Below are positions 35,375-45,140 of a DNA stretch of 64,000 bases, piece by piece; position 1 is the first letter of the stretch, and each line of letters opens with the position of its first letter. The notes beneath the pieces were generated by a model that did not search any database, was not told the DNA's origin, and was given only the letters and a program-made list of their open reading frames with translations. Made by a program: the position numbers and the translations under genes. This DNA comes from Planococcus lenghuensis (GTDB taxonomy: Bacteria; Bacillota; Bacilli; Bacillales_A; Planococcaceae): NCBI RefSeq assembly GCF_001999905.1, contig NZ_CP019640.1, positions 1,153,501 to 1,217,500 on the forward strand. The letters run 5' to 3'.

Positions 35375-36868
35375 ATGAATATTGAAGTACTGACAGACCA
35401 GCAGGATTGCCAAGCGGATGTTTTAATTGTCGGCTTAAGCCGGCAGGCAGCAGAGACAACAGGCTGGGGAAACATTGAAAAACGATTTGAGGGCCGGTTG
35501 AACGGGTGGATTGAAAATGGTCTGTCCGATGAAGTGAAAGCGCTGACGGAATACCCGGCACTGACAGGTGAAATTTCACGCGTACTGTTTATCGGTCTTG
35601 GAGAGCGGAAAGAATTGACGGAAGATACACTGCGCACGGCGTTCGGCCTGGCCGGCCAACATTTAAAAAAGAAAAAAGCAGTACGTGCTGCCATACATAT
35701 CGATTCCTTCACCTCGGAAACGATTACAGCGGACAATGTTGCCTATTTGGCTACGGAAGGCATTCGCATGGGCAGTTACCAGTACAGCGGGCTGAAAACG
35801 AACGCGGAAGAAGGAGTATTTCCTGAAGAAGCTGTTCTGCTTACGTCAGCTGACGCTGAAGAAACGGCGGCAGCTGCGCTGATCGGCAGTGTGTTCGCTG
35901 ATGCTGTGAACGAAGCCCGCACACTCGTGAATATGCCAGCAAACGTGCTGACGGCCGTCCGGATGGCTGCTTACGCAGAAGAACTGGCGGATGAATACGG
36001 TTTTGAAACGGAAATTTTAGGGAAGCAGGAAATGGAAGAACGCGGAATGGGTGCGATTCTGGCAGTAAATCAAGGATCGGTGGAAGAGCCGCGTCTGATT
36101 GTCTTAAAGTACAAAGCGACGGAAGACTTCAGTGATCCGTTGGCGCTTGTCGGAAAAGGCATAACATTTGATACGGGTGGCTATTCACTGAAGCCCAAAG
36201 ACGGCATTGTAGGGATGAAAGGGGACATGGGCGGAGCTGCGGCTGTGCTCGGCGCTATGCGGATTATTGGGGAGTTGAAGCCCAAGAAGAACGTCATGGC
36301 TGTTATTGCTTCGACGGATAACATGGTCTCCGGCAATGCATTTAAACCGGATGATGTCATTACCTCGTTGAGCGGAAAAACCATTGAAATTTTGAACACG
36401 GATGCAGAAGGCCGCCTTGTATTGGCAGATGCCGTAACATATGCCAAGCAATTGGGGGCAAGCCGCATCGTCAATGTTGCGACACTGACAGGCGGTGTCA
36501 TCGTGGCATTGGGAATGGATAAAACGGGAGCTTTAACGAATGATGAAGCATTTTTCGAAACGTTTCTGGAAGCGGCGGTGGAAACAGACGAATTTGTTTG
36601 GCGCCTTCCGCTCACGGAAAATGATAGAAAACGTCTCCGGAAAAGCGATGTAGCCGATTTGAACAATTCACCCGGCCGGGACGGGCACATGATTTTCGGC
36701 GGGGGATTTGTCGGTGAATTTGTGGGAGATACGCCATGGATCCATCTGGATATCGCCGGTACATCCAACGCAGCTTCTGCCCACGACCTAGGCCCAAAAG
36801 GCGGGACAGGAGTCATGGTCCGGACACTTGCAATGCTTGTTGAACAGCTGGCAGAAACAGAGGAATAG
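35375..36868 (+). CDS. pepA: Leucyl aminopeptidase (M17)
   Basis: Cytosolic two-metal aminopeptidase, 497 aa. Metal ligands and catalytic residues are in LVGKGITFDTGGYSLKP, MKGDMGGAAAV and the signature NTDAEGRLVLADA; the N-terminal alpha/beta domain spans about residues 1-165. Releases N-terminal leucine and other residues during peptide turnover. Corresponds to B. subtilis YuiE. GGAGGGTG site upstream. Confidence 0.96.
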   Translation: MNIEVLTDQQDCQADVLIVGLSRQAAETTGWGNIEKRFEGRLNGWIENGLSDEVKALTEYPALTGEISRVLFIGLGERKELTEDTLRTAFGLAGQHLKKKKAVRAAIHIDSFTSETITADNVAYLATEGIRMGSYQYSGLKTNAEEGVFPEEAVLLTSADAEETAAAALIGSVFADAVNEARTLVNMPANVLTAVRMAAYAEELADEYGFETEILGKQEMEERGMGAILAVNQGSVEEPRLIVLKYKATEDFSDPLALVGKGITFDTGGYSLKPKDGIVGMKGDMGGAAAVLGAMRIIGELKPKKNVMAVIASTDNMVSGNAFKPDDVITSLSGKTIEILNTDAEGRLVLADAVTYAKQLGASRIVNVATLTGGVIVALGMDKTGALTNDEAFFETFLEAAVETDEFVWRLPLTENDRKRLRKSDVADLNNSPGRDGHMIFGGGFVGEFVGDTPWIHLDIAGTSNAASAHDLGPKGGTGVMVRTLAMLVEQLAETEE

Positions 36869-36884
36869 GAAAAGCGCCATAAAC

Positions 36885-36936
36885 AAAGAGAGACTGACCG
36901 GGATTGTTGACGAATCCGGTCAGTCTCTCTTTTATT
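36885..36936. terminator. Bidirectional terminator between pepA and mrpG
   Basis: AGAGAGACTGACCGG / CCGGTCAGTCTCTCT, 15-bp perfect stem, with T tracts in both readings. Confidence 0.92.
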
Positions 36937-37306
36937 GTTTCCGTTTTTTTTCGGCAATTACTTGCTTTAGTGCATCATGCTCTGTCAAATCTGTTGGCTG
37001 CACACCAGAAATATAGGCAGAACGGCCGATTAAATGACCGGAAAGCGGAGAAGTGACAAAGAGAAAGATGATGGCAAGAATCAATCTGGAATTCATATGG
37101 CCTTCAGCCAGCCAAAAATAAATGAACGTTCCGGCCAGTATGCCAAGGACACCCAGTGTCGCACTTTTAGAAGAGGCGTGTGAACGCGTATAAACGTCCG
37201 GAAGCCGGATGAGCCCCAGAGCCGTAACCAGGCTGAATATCACCCCTAAACTGATGAATATAATCGTGAGCCCATTAACGATCGCTGTTTCGGTCAAAAA
37301 CCTCAC
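36932..37306 (-). CDS. mrpG: Mrp antiporter subunit MrpG
   Basis: 124 aa, three membrane helices, with the family block LGLIRLPDVYTRSHASSKSA. Last gene of the seven-gene Mrp operon. GTG start at 37306; TTG at 37297, after GAGGTGAGG, is an alternative. Overlaps mrpF by up to 32 bases. Confidence 0.92.
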   Translation of the reverse strand: MRFLTETAIVNGLTIIFISLGVIFSLVTALGLIRLPDVYTRSHASSKSATLGVLGILAGTFIYFWLAEGHMNSRLILAIIFLFVTSPLSGHLIGRSAYISGVQPTDLTEHDALKQVIAEKKRKQ

Positions 37307-37556
37307 CTCTTTCCAAAAACTTCGCGAAGGCTGCCGTACCGATAAATGCGAGAATGCTCATTAACAAAATGACTTCCAGAAAAAATTCCGTTTCAAAAAT
37401 CAGGGATAGCAGTGCGACGATTGACACCAGGGAAATTCCGATGGCATCAAGCGCGACGACCCGGTCCGGAACGCTGGGACCCTTGATGAGCCGGATAAGC
37501 AGGCCAATGACTGAGAGACTCACAAGGATAAGGGAAATCCAGAAAAAGAGTATCAT
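37275..37556 (-). CDS. mrpF: Mrp antiporter subunit MrpF
   Basis: 93 aa, three helices, with the family block IKGPSVPDRVVALDAIG. Overlaps mrpE by 4 bases. Part of the hetero-oligomeric Na+/H+ antiporter; in B. subtilis this subunit is also linked to cholate efflux. Confidence 0.93.
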   Translation of the reverse strand: MILFFWISLILVSLSVIGLLIRLIKGPSVPDRVVALDAIGISLVSIVALLSLIFETEFFLEVILLMSILAFIGTAAFAKFLERGEVFDRNSDR

Positions 37557-38038
37557 GTACGGCTCACCTCCAGTATCGCTTTTTCAAAGGTATCCTGAAT
37601 GCTTTTTACTGCATCGTCGATGTCATCTGCATCGATCGCATGGATATAAAGCTTTTTTTGATCATCTGAAACAGCAAGGACGAGTGTACCGGGTGTCAGT
37701 GTGATCAACAGAGACAGCAATGTGATTTCCCAGTCATACTTTAAGACAGTGTCATATTCAAAAATGGCAGGCCGGATATTCATCCGGGGCTTGAGAATCA
37801 GCAGAAATACCTGGACACTTGACAGGAACAATTCTTTCATGAATAGGAAAAATAAGGATATAACTGCCCATATCCGGAACAGGTACAGCCGCTCATTAAA
37901 GAACCGGCGCATCAGAATCAGCAGAAACAAGCCGAGCAGGTAGCCGATAATGAATGTGGCTGACGTGAATGAAACACTCATGAACATCCACACCAGAGCC
38001 AGGAAAAAGTTTAATAATATTTGAAATGCCATCGTCAT
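37553..38038 (-). CDS. mrpE: Mrp antiporter subunit MrpE
   Basis: 161 aa, two or three N-terminal helices and a soluble C-terminal part (LLITLTPGTLVLAVSDDQKK, a conserved block). AAGGAG lies three bases from the first ATG and nine from the second (38032), so translation may begin at either. Confidence 0.92.
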   Translation of the reverse strand: MTMAFQILLNFFLALVWMFMSVSFTSATFIIGYLLGLFLLILMRRFFNERLYLFRIWAVISLFFLFMKELFLSSVQVFLLILKPRMNIRPAIFEYDTVLKYDWEITLLSLLITLTPGTLVLAVSDDQKKLYIHAIDADDIDDAVKSIQDTFEKAILEVSRT

Positions 38039-39520
38039 CTACTCCTTTAAAACCGCATCTATATAGATGGATGGATTTAATAGAACTTCTCCGGCACCCG
38101 AAACAAAAGGCATAAACAATTCTGCGCCGACGCCAAGTACAATCGCCAGTACGACCATGCCTGCAGCCGGAACGAACAGCCGCCGGTAGACAGAAGGTTT
38201 AACCTGAATGGTTTCAACAGGTTCTCCCCAAAACGCATACAGAAAGATTCGGATTACACTCATCAGCACAAGCAGACTCGTAACCAGAATGAAAATGCTG
38301 CCCCAGAAATGGGGACCTTCAAAGCCGCCTTGGACAATCAGCAGTTTCCCTGGAAATCCGCTCAATGGCGGTATGCCGGCAAGCGCGAATGCTGCAATCA
38401 GGTAAAACCAGCCGAGTGCCGGCCGGGTTTTCATCAACCCGCCCATTTTCCGAAGGTCGGAAGTCCCGAAGAGAACGGCGACAATTCCAACAAGGAAAAA
38501 CAGGGCGGCTTTTATAACCATATCGTGAACAAGGTAGAAGACCGCGCCTTCCACACCTGCTTCATTCAATTGGGAAGCGCCGAAGAGAATCACTCCGACG
38601 GCAATGATGATGTTATACACAATAATTTTCTTTACATCGAAATAAGCAAGTGCACCGATACATCCTGCAACCACTGTCAATATCGACAGAATAGCAAGCA
38701 ATTCATGCGTAAAGTCAACGTTCATCGTGAAAAACAAGGTGTATGTCCGGATAATGGAGTAGACACCGACTTTAGTCAGCAGAGCTCCGAATAAGGCAAG
38801 CACAGGAATAGGCGGTGCATGGTAAGAACCGGGCAGCCAGAAATAGAGCGGAAAAATCGCTCCTTTAAAGCCGAAGACGACAAGGAACAGAACGGCAATC
38901 ACCGTCATGATTCCCACTGCTTCGATTTCTGGCACCTTGACTGCTAAATCGGCCATGCTGAGTGTCCCTGTCACTGAGTACAGGTATGCCACTGCTGAGA
39001 CGAATAGAGCTGATGAAATAATATTCACTAAAATATACTTGATTGATTCACGAAGCTGTGCTTTTTCTCCGCCCAGCACAATCAGCATATAGGAAGCCAT
39101 CAGCAACACTTCGATGAAAACAAATAAATTGAAGATGTCACCAGTTGTAAATGCGCCGTTGACACCGGTCAGCAGAAACAGGACTGCCGGGTAATAATAG
39201 AACTTCTCCCGTTCTGTCCGGATACTTTCAAAACTGTAAAGCACAGCGAAAAGTGTAACGACAGAAGCGGTTGTCACAAGCAGCACCGAAAACAAATCAG
39301 ATACAAGCGTGATTCCGAATGGTGCCGGCCAGCTGCCGAGCGTCACCGCCTGCACACCGTTTGTGTAGACATCAACGAGCAGGAAAATGGCTGCTCCAAC
39401 CGTAAACACAAGCCCTGCTAATGTAACCAGCCGCTGCGCACGAATGTTTTTCGGGAAGAAAATCAGGATGATTGCAAAGATGAGCGGAATCAGAATCGGG
39501 AACAGAGGCATATTAATCAT
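38039..39520 (-). CDS. mrpD: Mrp antiporter subunit MrpD
   Basis: 493 aa, about 14 helices, homologous to complex I subunit ND4/NuoM and MrpA. Conserved Glu in FIEVLLMASYMLI and Lys in FGFKGAIFPLYFWLPG are the proton-path residues. Required with MrpA for antiport. Confidence 0.95.
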   Translation of the reverse strand: MINMPLFPILIPLIFAIILIFFPKNIRAQRLVTLAGLVFTVGAAIFLLVDVYTNGVQAVTLGSWPAPFGITLVSDLFSVLLVTTASVVTLFAVLYSFESIRTEREKFYYYPAVLFLLTGVNGAFTTGDIFNLFVFIEVLLMASYMLIVLGGEKAQLRESIKYILVNIISSALFVSAVAYLYSVTGTLSMADLAVKVPEIEAVGIMTVIAVLFLVVFGFKGAIFPLYFWLPGSYHAPPIPVLALFGALLTKVGVYSIIRTYTLFFTMNVDFTHELLAILSILTVVAGCIGALAYFDVKKIIVYNIIIAVGVILFGASQLNEAGVEGAVFYLVHDMVIKAALFFLVGIVAVLFGTSDLRKMGGLMKTRPALGWFYLIAAFALAGIPPLSGFPGKLLIVQGGFEGPHFWGSIFILVTSLLVLMSVIRIFLYAFWGEPVETIQVKPSVYRRLFVPAAGMVVLAIVLGVGAELFMPFVSGAGEVLLNPSIYIDAVLKE

Positions 39521-39860
39521 AGTCTTCAGTTCCTCTCATCAGATTCACATTGTCTGTCCCCAATTCCTGGTAGGCTCTGTAAGCCAGAACAAGGAAAAAG
39601 GATGTGACAGCAAATGAAATAACAATCGCTGTCAGAATCAGAGCTTGCGGGAGCGGATCTGCATACTCTGCTTCCGTCACCCCGTATGCCACGACCGGCG
39701 GTTTTGTGCCGCCGAACCCGCCCATTGTCAGCAGGAGCAAATGCGCCCCGTGACTGAGCACGGCTGTTCCGATAATGATCCGGAGCAGACTCTTGGACAG
39801 CATCAGGTAAACAGCTGCCATGAACAGAAAGCCGACGAGGACCGACATGACTATTTCCAT
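39513..39860 (-). CDS. mrpC: Mrp antiporter subunit MrpC
   Basis: 115 aa, three helices, NuoK homologue. Block VLSHGAHLLLLTMGGFGG and QALILTAIVISFA are typical. Overlaps mrpD by 8 bases. Confidence 0.94.
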   Translation of the reverse strand: MEIVMSVLVGFLFMAAVYLMLSKSLLRIIIGTAVLSHGAHLLLLTMGGFGGTKPPVVAYGVTEAEYADPLPQALILTAIVISFAVTSFFLVLAYRAYQELGTDNVNLMRGTEDYD

Positions 39861-40282
39861 TACGCATCCTCTCCAATCGTTCGAATAATAATCATCGTTA
39901 CGCCTACCACAACCAGATAGACGCCAAGGTCAAATAATGTGGCGCTGTGGAGAGAAGTTTCTCCAAGGAGCGGCAATTGCACGTAATCATGTGCATGTGT
40001 GAAAAACGGAACATTAAATACAATGGAAGCTGCCGCTGTTCCGATTGCGAGCAGCAGGCCGACACCCACCATTTTCACGTAATCGACCGGCAGGATCCGG
40101 TTGACCGTCTCGATATCGTAAGCGAGCATCAGGAGCACGATGGCGCCCGCTGTCAGCAGCCCGCCGACGAATCCGCCGCCGGGTGTGTAATGGCCGGCAA
40201 AGAAAATATAAATGGCGAAAAGGAGAATGATGAAGGTAACCGCCTTAGTGGCTGTCTGAATGATGACATCATTACTTCTCAT
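39860..40282 (-). CDS. mrpB: Mrp antiporter subunit MrpB
   Basis: 140 aa, four helices, with FFAGHYTPGGGFVGGLLTAG and TLFDLGVYLVVVGVTM of the MnhB family. Overlaps mrpC by one base and mrpA by 11. Confidence 0.94.
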   Translation of the reverse strand: MRSNDVIIQTATKAVTFIILLFAIYIFFAGHYTPGGGFVGGLLTAGAIVLLMLAYDIETVNRILPVDYVKMVGVGLLLAIGTAAASIVFNVPFFTHAHDYVQLPLLGETSLHSATLFDLGVYLVVVGVTMIIIRTIGEDA

Positions 40283-42686
40283 GCGGATTCTCCTTTCGGG
40301 TGAGGCGGAGCCGGATCATCGAAATAATAGCGATTGCGGCAATACCCAACACTGTAATTTCAAATAAGGTATCAAAGCCCCGGTAGTCAACGAGAATAAC
40401 GTTAACGATATTCCCGCCCGCAGCTTCTGAATAAACAGTTTCCTTATAGTACTCGGAAATGGATTCAATCGATTTCTGTGAATGGGCACTGAATGCAACC
40501 AGCGCCATTGTAACGCCGACACCAGCCGCAATCAGGGCATTGCCGATCCGGAACGGCATCCGTTCTTCATGCCGGCTGAGCTGCGGCAAGTGATAGAATG
40601 CCAGCAGGAACAGGGCAACGGAAATTGTCTCAATTACGAGCTGAGTCAACGCAAGGTCTGGTGCACGGAAAATAACAAAGAACAACGCCACCGTATAGCC
40701 GACTGCGCCCAGCGCAATAATAGCTGTCAATCGGGATTTTGCCATCAGAATCGTGATGGTTCCCGCTACAAGAACAAGACCGATGATCACTTCATATGCC
40801 CGAATAGGTGATGTGCCGGTAAAGTCCAGTGCGAATGCATCTGTTATCGCAAGTGTACCGAGTGTAATCAGTACAAGGAATCCGAACATATAAACAAGAT
40901 ACGAACGGATGAACCCGGTCATGTAAAGACGCGACAGGCGGTTCATGCCGGCGTCACTGAAGTAAATCATGGCATCATAAAGGCCATTCAGTGAATAGGT
41001 GTCTGAAAATACATTGTATATCTTCTGCCATTTGTGAAGCTGCCAGTACATCAGTCCGCCAACGAGATAGACACCAAGTGTCATATAGAGCTCTGTGCTG
41101 TACCAGCCATGCCAGGCAGCCACATGGATATCCACTTGTTCCGGTGATTCATACAGGAACGGCTGAATCGCGATGACTGCCGGTTTGATGAACCATTCAG
41201 CCAGCAGGTTCGGGATAAAGAACAAGATGACGACAAGTGCAGCCAGGACCGCTGGAGAAATCAGCATGCCGATCGGCGCTTCATTAGCCCGCTTTGGCAG
41301 CAGATCCGGTTTGTAATCACCTGCAAACGTGTTGAACACAAAGTAAAAACTGTAAATGAAAGTGAACACACTGCCGATCCAGGCGATCACCGGAAACAGA
41401 ATGCCCCATGTATCAAAAGAAAAGACATCGAATTCTGTCAGTGACAGCATAGCCGAAAAGAACATTTCCTTACTGAGAAAACCGTTAAATGGAGGGAGCC
41501 CGGCCATCGACAGAGAGCCAATAACCGCCAGTGTGAAACTGATCGGCATGACACTCATAAGTCCGCCAAGTTTCCGGATATCCCGGGTGCCGGTCTCATG
41601 GTCGATAATCCCTGTAACCATAAATAAGCTCCCTTTGAACGTTGCATGGTTGATCAAGTGGAAAATGGCTGCAAATGATGCATACTTAAAAACCGTGCCG
41701 GCAGCATCTTCCACATGAAAAGCGACGGCTGCCACACCAAGCAGCGACATGATCAGGCCCAGCTGGGAAACGGTTGAAAAGGCGAGAATCCCTTTCAGAT
41801 CGCGTTGCCTCAAAGCGAAAAACGAAGCCCACGTCATTGTCAGCAACCCGATTCCTGTGACGAGCCACACCCAGACGGAAGAGACCGCAAAAATCGGCGT
41901 GAACCGGGCCACCAGATAAAGGCCCGCTTTTACCATCGTAGCTGAATGCAGATACGCACTGACCGGCGTCGGTGCTTCCATTGCATCCGGCAGCCAGATA
42001 TAGAATGGGAACTGGGCAGATTTCGTAAAGGCACCCAGTAAAATCAGGATGAGTGACCAAAGGAAAAAGTCATGTACTGCAAGTTCCGGCGCCAGCACGA
42101 TCAATTCCCGGATTGAATATGTACCACCCATTACATAAAGGAGAATGAATCCTCCCAGCATCATCAGTCCACCGAACACGGTGATCAGCATGGACTTCAT
42201 CGCGCCAAAGCGGGAGCGGTCCCGCGTATACCAATAACCGATCAGTAAAAATGACGAAATGGACGTCAGTTCCCAGAAAAAGTACAGGGAAATCAGATGA
42301 TCCGACTGCACAACCCCGAGCATCGCACTCATGAACATCAGCAGATAAACATAGAAGTTATGCAGCTGCTCCCGGTTCTTATCGAGGTAGAAAATTGAAT
42401 ACAGCACCACAAGTGCGCCGATTCCGGTGATCAGCAGGGAAAAGAGCAAGCTCAATCCGTCCAGATAAGAACTGATGGCGATATCGAGGGAAGGGATCCA
42501 GCTGAATGATGAAATAACTGTTTCTCCATGCATTGAGGCCGGTATGAATGAGGCGTAGTAAATGGCGAGAATAACTGGCGCAGCAAGGACGAACCAACCA
42601 GTATGAAGCTGTGGTAATTTTTTAAACAGCAAAGGGACAAACAATGCAAAGATAAGCGGTAAAAAAATAAAGTACACAGGTGTCAA
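40272..42686 (-). CDS. mrpA: Mrp antiporter subunit MrpA
   Basis: 804 aa, about 20 helices, homologous to NuoL with a C-terminal NuoJ-like part. Key residues sit in FFWELTSISSFLLIGYWY (Glu) and FTKSAQFPFYIWLPDAM (Lys). First gene of mrpABCDEFG, a secondary Na+(Li+)/H+ antiporter for pH and sodium homeostasis. TTG at 42686 is preferred, because AAGGAGG lies 9 bases upstream and inside the longer frame that starts at 42713. Confidence 0.94.
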   Translation of the reverse strand: MTPVYFIFLPLIFALFVPLLFKKLPQLHTGWFVLAAPVILAIYYASFIPASMHGETVISSFSWIPSLDIAISSYLDGLSLLFSLLITGIGALVVLYSIFYLDKNREQLHNFYVYLLMFMSAMLGVVQSDHLISLYFFWELTSISSFLLIGYWYTRDRSRFGAMKSMLITVFGGLMMLGGFILLYVMGGTYSIRELIVLAPELAVHDFFLWSLILILLGAFTKSAQFPFYIWLPDAMEAPTPVSAYLHSATMVKAGLYLVARFTPIFAVSSVWVWLVTGIGLLTMTWASFFALRQRDLKGILAFSTVSQLGLIMSLLGVAAVAFHVEDAAGTVFKYASFAAIFHLINHATFKGSLFMVTGIIDHETGTRDIRKLGGLMSVMPISFTLAVIGSLSMAGLPPFNGFLSKEMFFSAMLSLTEFDVFSFDTWGILFPVIAWIGSVFTFIYSFYFVFNTFAGDYKPDLLPKRANEAPIGMLISPAVLAALVVILFFIPNLLAEWFIKPAVIAIQPFLYESPEQVDIHVAAWHGWYSTELYMTLGVYLVGGLMYWQLHKWQKIYNVFSDTYSLNGLYDAMIYFSDAGMNRLSRLYMTGFIRSYLVYMFGFLVLITLGTLAITDAFALDFTGTSPIRAYEVIIGLVLVAGTITILMAKSRLTAIIALGAVGYTVALFFVIFRAPDLALTQLVIETISVALFLLAFYHLPQLSRHEERMPFRIGNALIAAGVGVTMALVAFSAHSQKSIESISEYYKETVYSEAAGGNIVNVILVDYRGFDTLFEITVLGIAAIAIISMIRLRLTRKENPHEK

Positions 42687-42862
42687 AAAAAGAATCCTCC
42701 TTCCCAAATTCATATACGAGTATCACAAGAAGTATAACGTAAAAAAAACCGATTTGCATGACAAAACCGCTGATGAAGTGAATGGGTTGTGCTCTTTGAC
42801 AGAAAATCTTCAAAGTTATGGGAGAATATGCCACGGTTCTCGGACAGAAGGCGGACAGGCAG

Positions 42863-42900
42863 AAAATAAACCCTCGTCCAGCGTTACCTGTACGAGGGTT
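42863..42900 (-). terminator. Terminator of the MFS gene
   Basis: ACCCTCGT / ACGAGGGT stem on the reverse strand followed by TTATTTT, 10-50 bases after the MFS stop. Confidence 0.75.
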
Positions 42901-42912
42901 GAACAGTTGGCT

Positions 42913-44145
42913 TCATTCCTTCAGCAATTCCTGTTCCAGTAAAATATCCTCAAAGTCCTGCTCCGGCTGCCGGCGTGTATACCATAGGAACACGAACGCA
43001 ATCAGGAACAGCGAACCAGTCACAAGGAAGACAGAAGAAATTCCGATAAAACCGCTGATGAATCCGCCGAAAATTGGGCCGATAATGTTTCCGAGGAAGC
43101 GGAAGCTGGTGTTATACCCCATGACTTCGCCTTGGATCTCAATCGGTGCTTCCCGGCGCATGAGCGCAGTAGTAGCCGGAATCATGCCGCCGACTGCCGT
43201 TCCATAAAGGAATCGCAGGATAATCAGCTGCCACAGATCCGTGACAAAAGCCTGCGGAATGATGAAGCAGCACGCCAGAATCAACAGAAGGCCGAGCACT
43301 TTTTCATATCCAACTGAATCACCGATCCGTCCCCACCTTCGGGCAAACAGCAAATTTCCGACACCGGTTGCGCTGAATGTCAGTCCCGCCAGGAAGGCAA
43401 CTTCATCAGCAGCCGATAACTCTGCGACATAAAGAGACAGGAGTGGCTGAATCGAAAAATTGCCGATTTGAATCAGTGAACTGATAATCATGACATTGAT
43501 CATCAGCCGGTGATGTAATATGCCCTGGATGACTGTGCCCCGTGCATAAACGTGGGCATCTTTCTTCTTTTCCTTTTTCTTTTCTTTTACGCCGATGAGG
43601 ACGAGCAGGGAAGCAGTGCCGATCGCAAGTGCTGTGAATATGAACGTGTACTGAAAGCCGACCGAATCAGCAAGCAGACCGCCAAAGACCGGCCCGAACA
43701 GCGTTCCTGTCACACTGCCCATCTGTAAGGTTCCCAATGTCTTGCCGGCTGTATCCCGGGAAGTTTGGGAGGAGATGAATGCAAGAGAAGTCGGGATAAA
43801 GCCGGTCACAATCCCCATGAAGAGCCGGAGAAGGAATAATTCATAGACAGTGTCAGTAAAGCCCATCAGAAAAATACTGAGGGCAATACCCGCCCCCGTA
43901 ATAACAAGGATCGGTTTATAGCCATATTTGTCAGCGATTCGTCCCCAAATAGGGGACATGACCAGTGCGGCAACAAAAGTTACACCAAAAACAAGACCGG
44001 CCCAGCGCTGGACAAATTCACCAGAATAAGTGCCGAATGTTTCAATGTATAAAGAAAGAAAAGGCATGATCATGGTCGCGCTTCCGGCGACAAGGAAATT
44101 AGAGATCCACATAATGATAAAATTTCGCTGCTGATAATTATCCAT
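42913..44145 (-). CDS. MFS efflux transporter (DHA1-like)
   Basis: 410 aa, 12 helices. Motif A is GRIADKYGYKPIL after helix 2 and motif C-like GSVTGTLFGPVFGGLLAD in helix 5, marking a drug:H+ antiporter-type exporter. ATG at 44145 (MDNYQQRNF) follows CGGAG; a TTG at 44163 would add six residues. The substrate is unknown. Divergent from ppiB. Confidence 0.9.
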   Translation of the reverse strand: MDNYQQRNFIIMWISNFLVAGSATMIMPFLSLYIETFGTYSGEFVQRWAGLVFGVTFVAALVMSPIWGRIADKYGYKPILVITGAGIALSIFLMGFTDTVYELFLLRLFMGIVTGFIPTSLAFISSQTSRDTAGKTLGTLQMGSVTGTLFGPVFGGLLADSVGFQYTFIFTALAIGTASLLVLIGVKEKKKEKKKDAHVYARGTVIQGILHHRLMINVMIISSLIQIGNFSIQPLLSLYVAELSAADEVAFLAGLTFSATGVGNLLFARRWGRIGDSVGYEKVLGLLLILACCFIIPQAFVTDLWQLIILRFLYGTAVGGMIPATTALMRREAPIEIQGEVMGYNTSFRFLGNIIGPIFGGFISGFIGISSVFLVTGSLFLIAFVFLWYTRRQPEQDFEDILLEQELLKE

Positions 44146-44303
44146 AACAAAGCTCCGTTTCAAAACCTTTTAATACTTAAAGTATATATTAGTTCGATAC
44201 TCGAAAAAAGTACAAGGGGCCAAAACTGAAATTATCTGCAGGATATGATAGACTGATTCAGGATGAAACAGTACAACAGCAATTGATAAAAGGAGAGATG
44301 ACA

Positions 44304-44897
44304 ATGGCATACCCTCAACTTTCAAATGAAGTCGGGCAGAATGAAGCCCTTGTAACAATGAATACAACAAAAGGACCGATCAAAATCAAATTGTTCCCTG
44401 AACAGGCGCCGAAGACGGTCAATAATTTTCTGACGCATGCAGAAAACGGCTATTATGATGGGATTATTTTTCATCGTGTAATTCCTGATTTCATGATTCA
44501 GGGCGGCGATCCGACCGGCACTGGCATGGGCGGAGAAAGCATCTACGGTTCAACGTTTGAAGATGAGTTCTCGCGGGAGCTTTTCAACTTTAACGGCGCA
44601 CTTTCGATGGCTAACGCTGGTCCTGGAACCAATGGCAGCCAGTTCTTCATTGTACAGAGCAGCGATCTGGGCCCGGGTATGGACAGACAAATGCAGCAGG
44701 CTGGTTATCCGGCGGAAGTCGTATCAGCTTATAAAGAGCGTGGAGGCACACCTCACCTTGACCACCGCCATACTGTGTTCGGACAGGTGATCGAAGGACA
44801 GGATACTGTAGATGCAATTGCCAATGTAAAAACAAACGCACAGGATAAACCGGCAGAAGACATCAAGATCGAATCCATCGAGATTCACCAAAAATAA
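44304..44897 (+). CDS. ppiB: Cyclophilin-type peptidyl-prolyl isomerase
   Basis: 197-aa cytosolic cyclophilin. Active-site blocks are [41 protein letters not shown] and [10 protein letters not shown]. It is longer than B. subtilis PpiB (143 aa) by an insertion near residues 120-150 ([20 protein letters not shown]), typical of a second Gram-positive subtype. ATG 44304 after AAAAGGAGAG. Confidence 0.95.
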   Translation: MAYPQLSNEVGQNEALVTMNTTKGPIKIKLFPEQAPKTVNNFLTHAENGYYDGIIFHRVIPDFMIQGGDPTGTGMGGESIYGSTFEDEFSRELFNFNGALSMANAGPGTNGSQFFIVQSSDLGPGMDRQMQQAGYPAEVVSAYKERGGTPHLDHRHTVFGQVIEGQDTVDAIANVKTNAQDKPAEDIKIESIEIHQK

Positions 44898-44915
44898 GTA
44901 CAGGAAGTGTAGTGA

Positions 44916-45125
44916 ATGGATTTTACAATCCTTATGCCTTTTCTTTATTTTCCGGAAGATAAGTCAGAGTATATTCCGGCAGCGATTGAATTCATCGCTG
45001 TCATGGTGATTGCCGCATTCGTATTCCGGTGGGTTATTAAAAAGTCCAAGCGGGATGAACAGAAGACGAAAGAACTGGAAGAACGGATTCTAAGAGAACG
45101 AAAAAATCAGCAGCCGCGTAAATAG
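44916..45125 (+). CDS. Small single-helix membrane protein, unknown
   Basis: 69 aa: one membrane helix (residues about 23-42, AIEFIAVMVIAAFVFRWVIK) and a strongly charged C-terminal coiled coil (ELEERILRERKNQQ). It lies 18 bases after ppiB with GGAAGTG upstream and shares its transcript. No family assigned. The terminator overlaps its last codons. Confidence 0.75.
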   Translation: MDFTILMPFLYFPEDKSEYIPAAIEFIAVMVIAAFVFRWVIKKSKRDEQKTKELEERILRERKNQQPRK

Positions 45126-45140
45126 CGGCTGCTGATTTTT
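45101..45140. terminator. Bidirectional terminator between the small protein gene and patB
   Basis: CAGCAGCCGC / GCGGCTGCTG, 10-bp perfect stem with A-run left and T-run right. Confidence 0.9.
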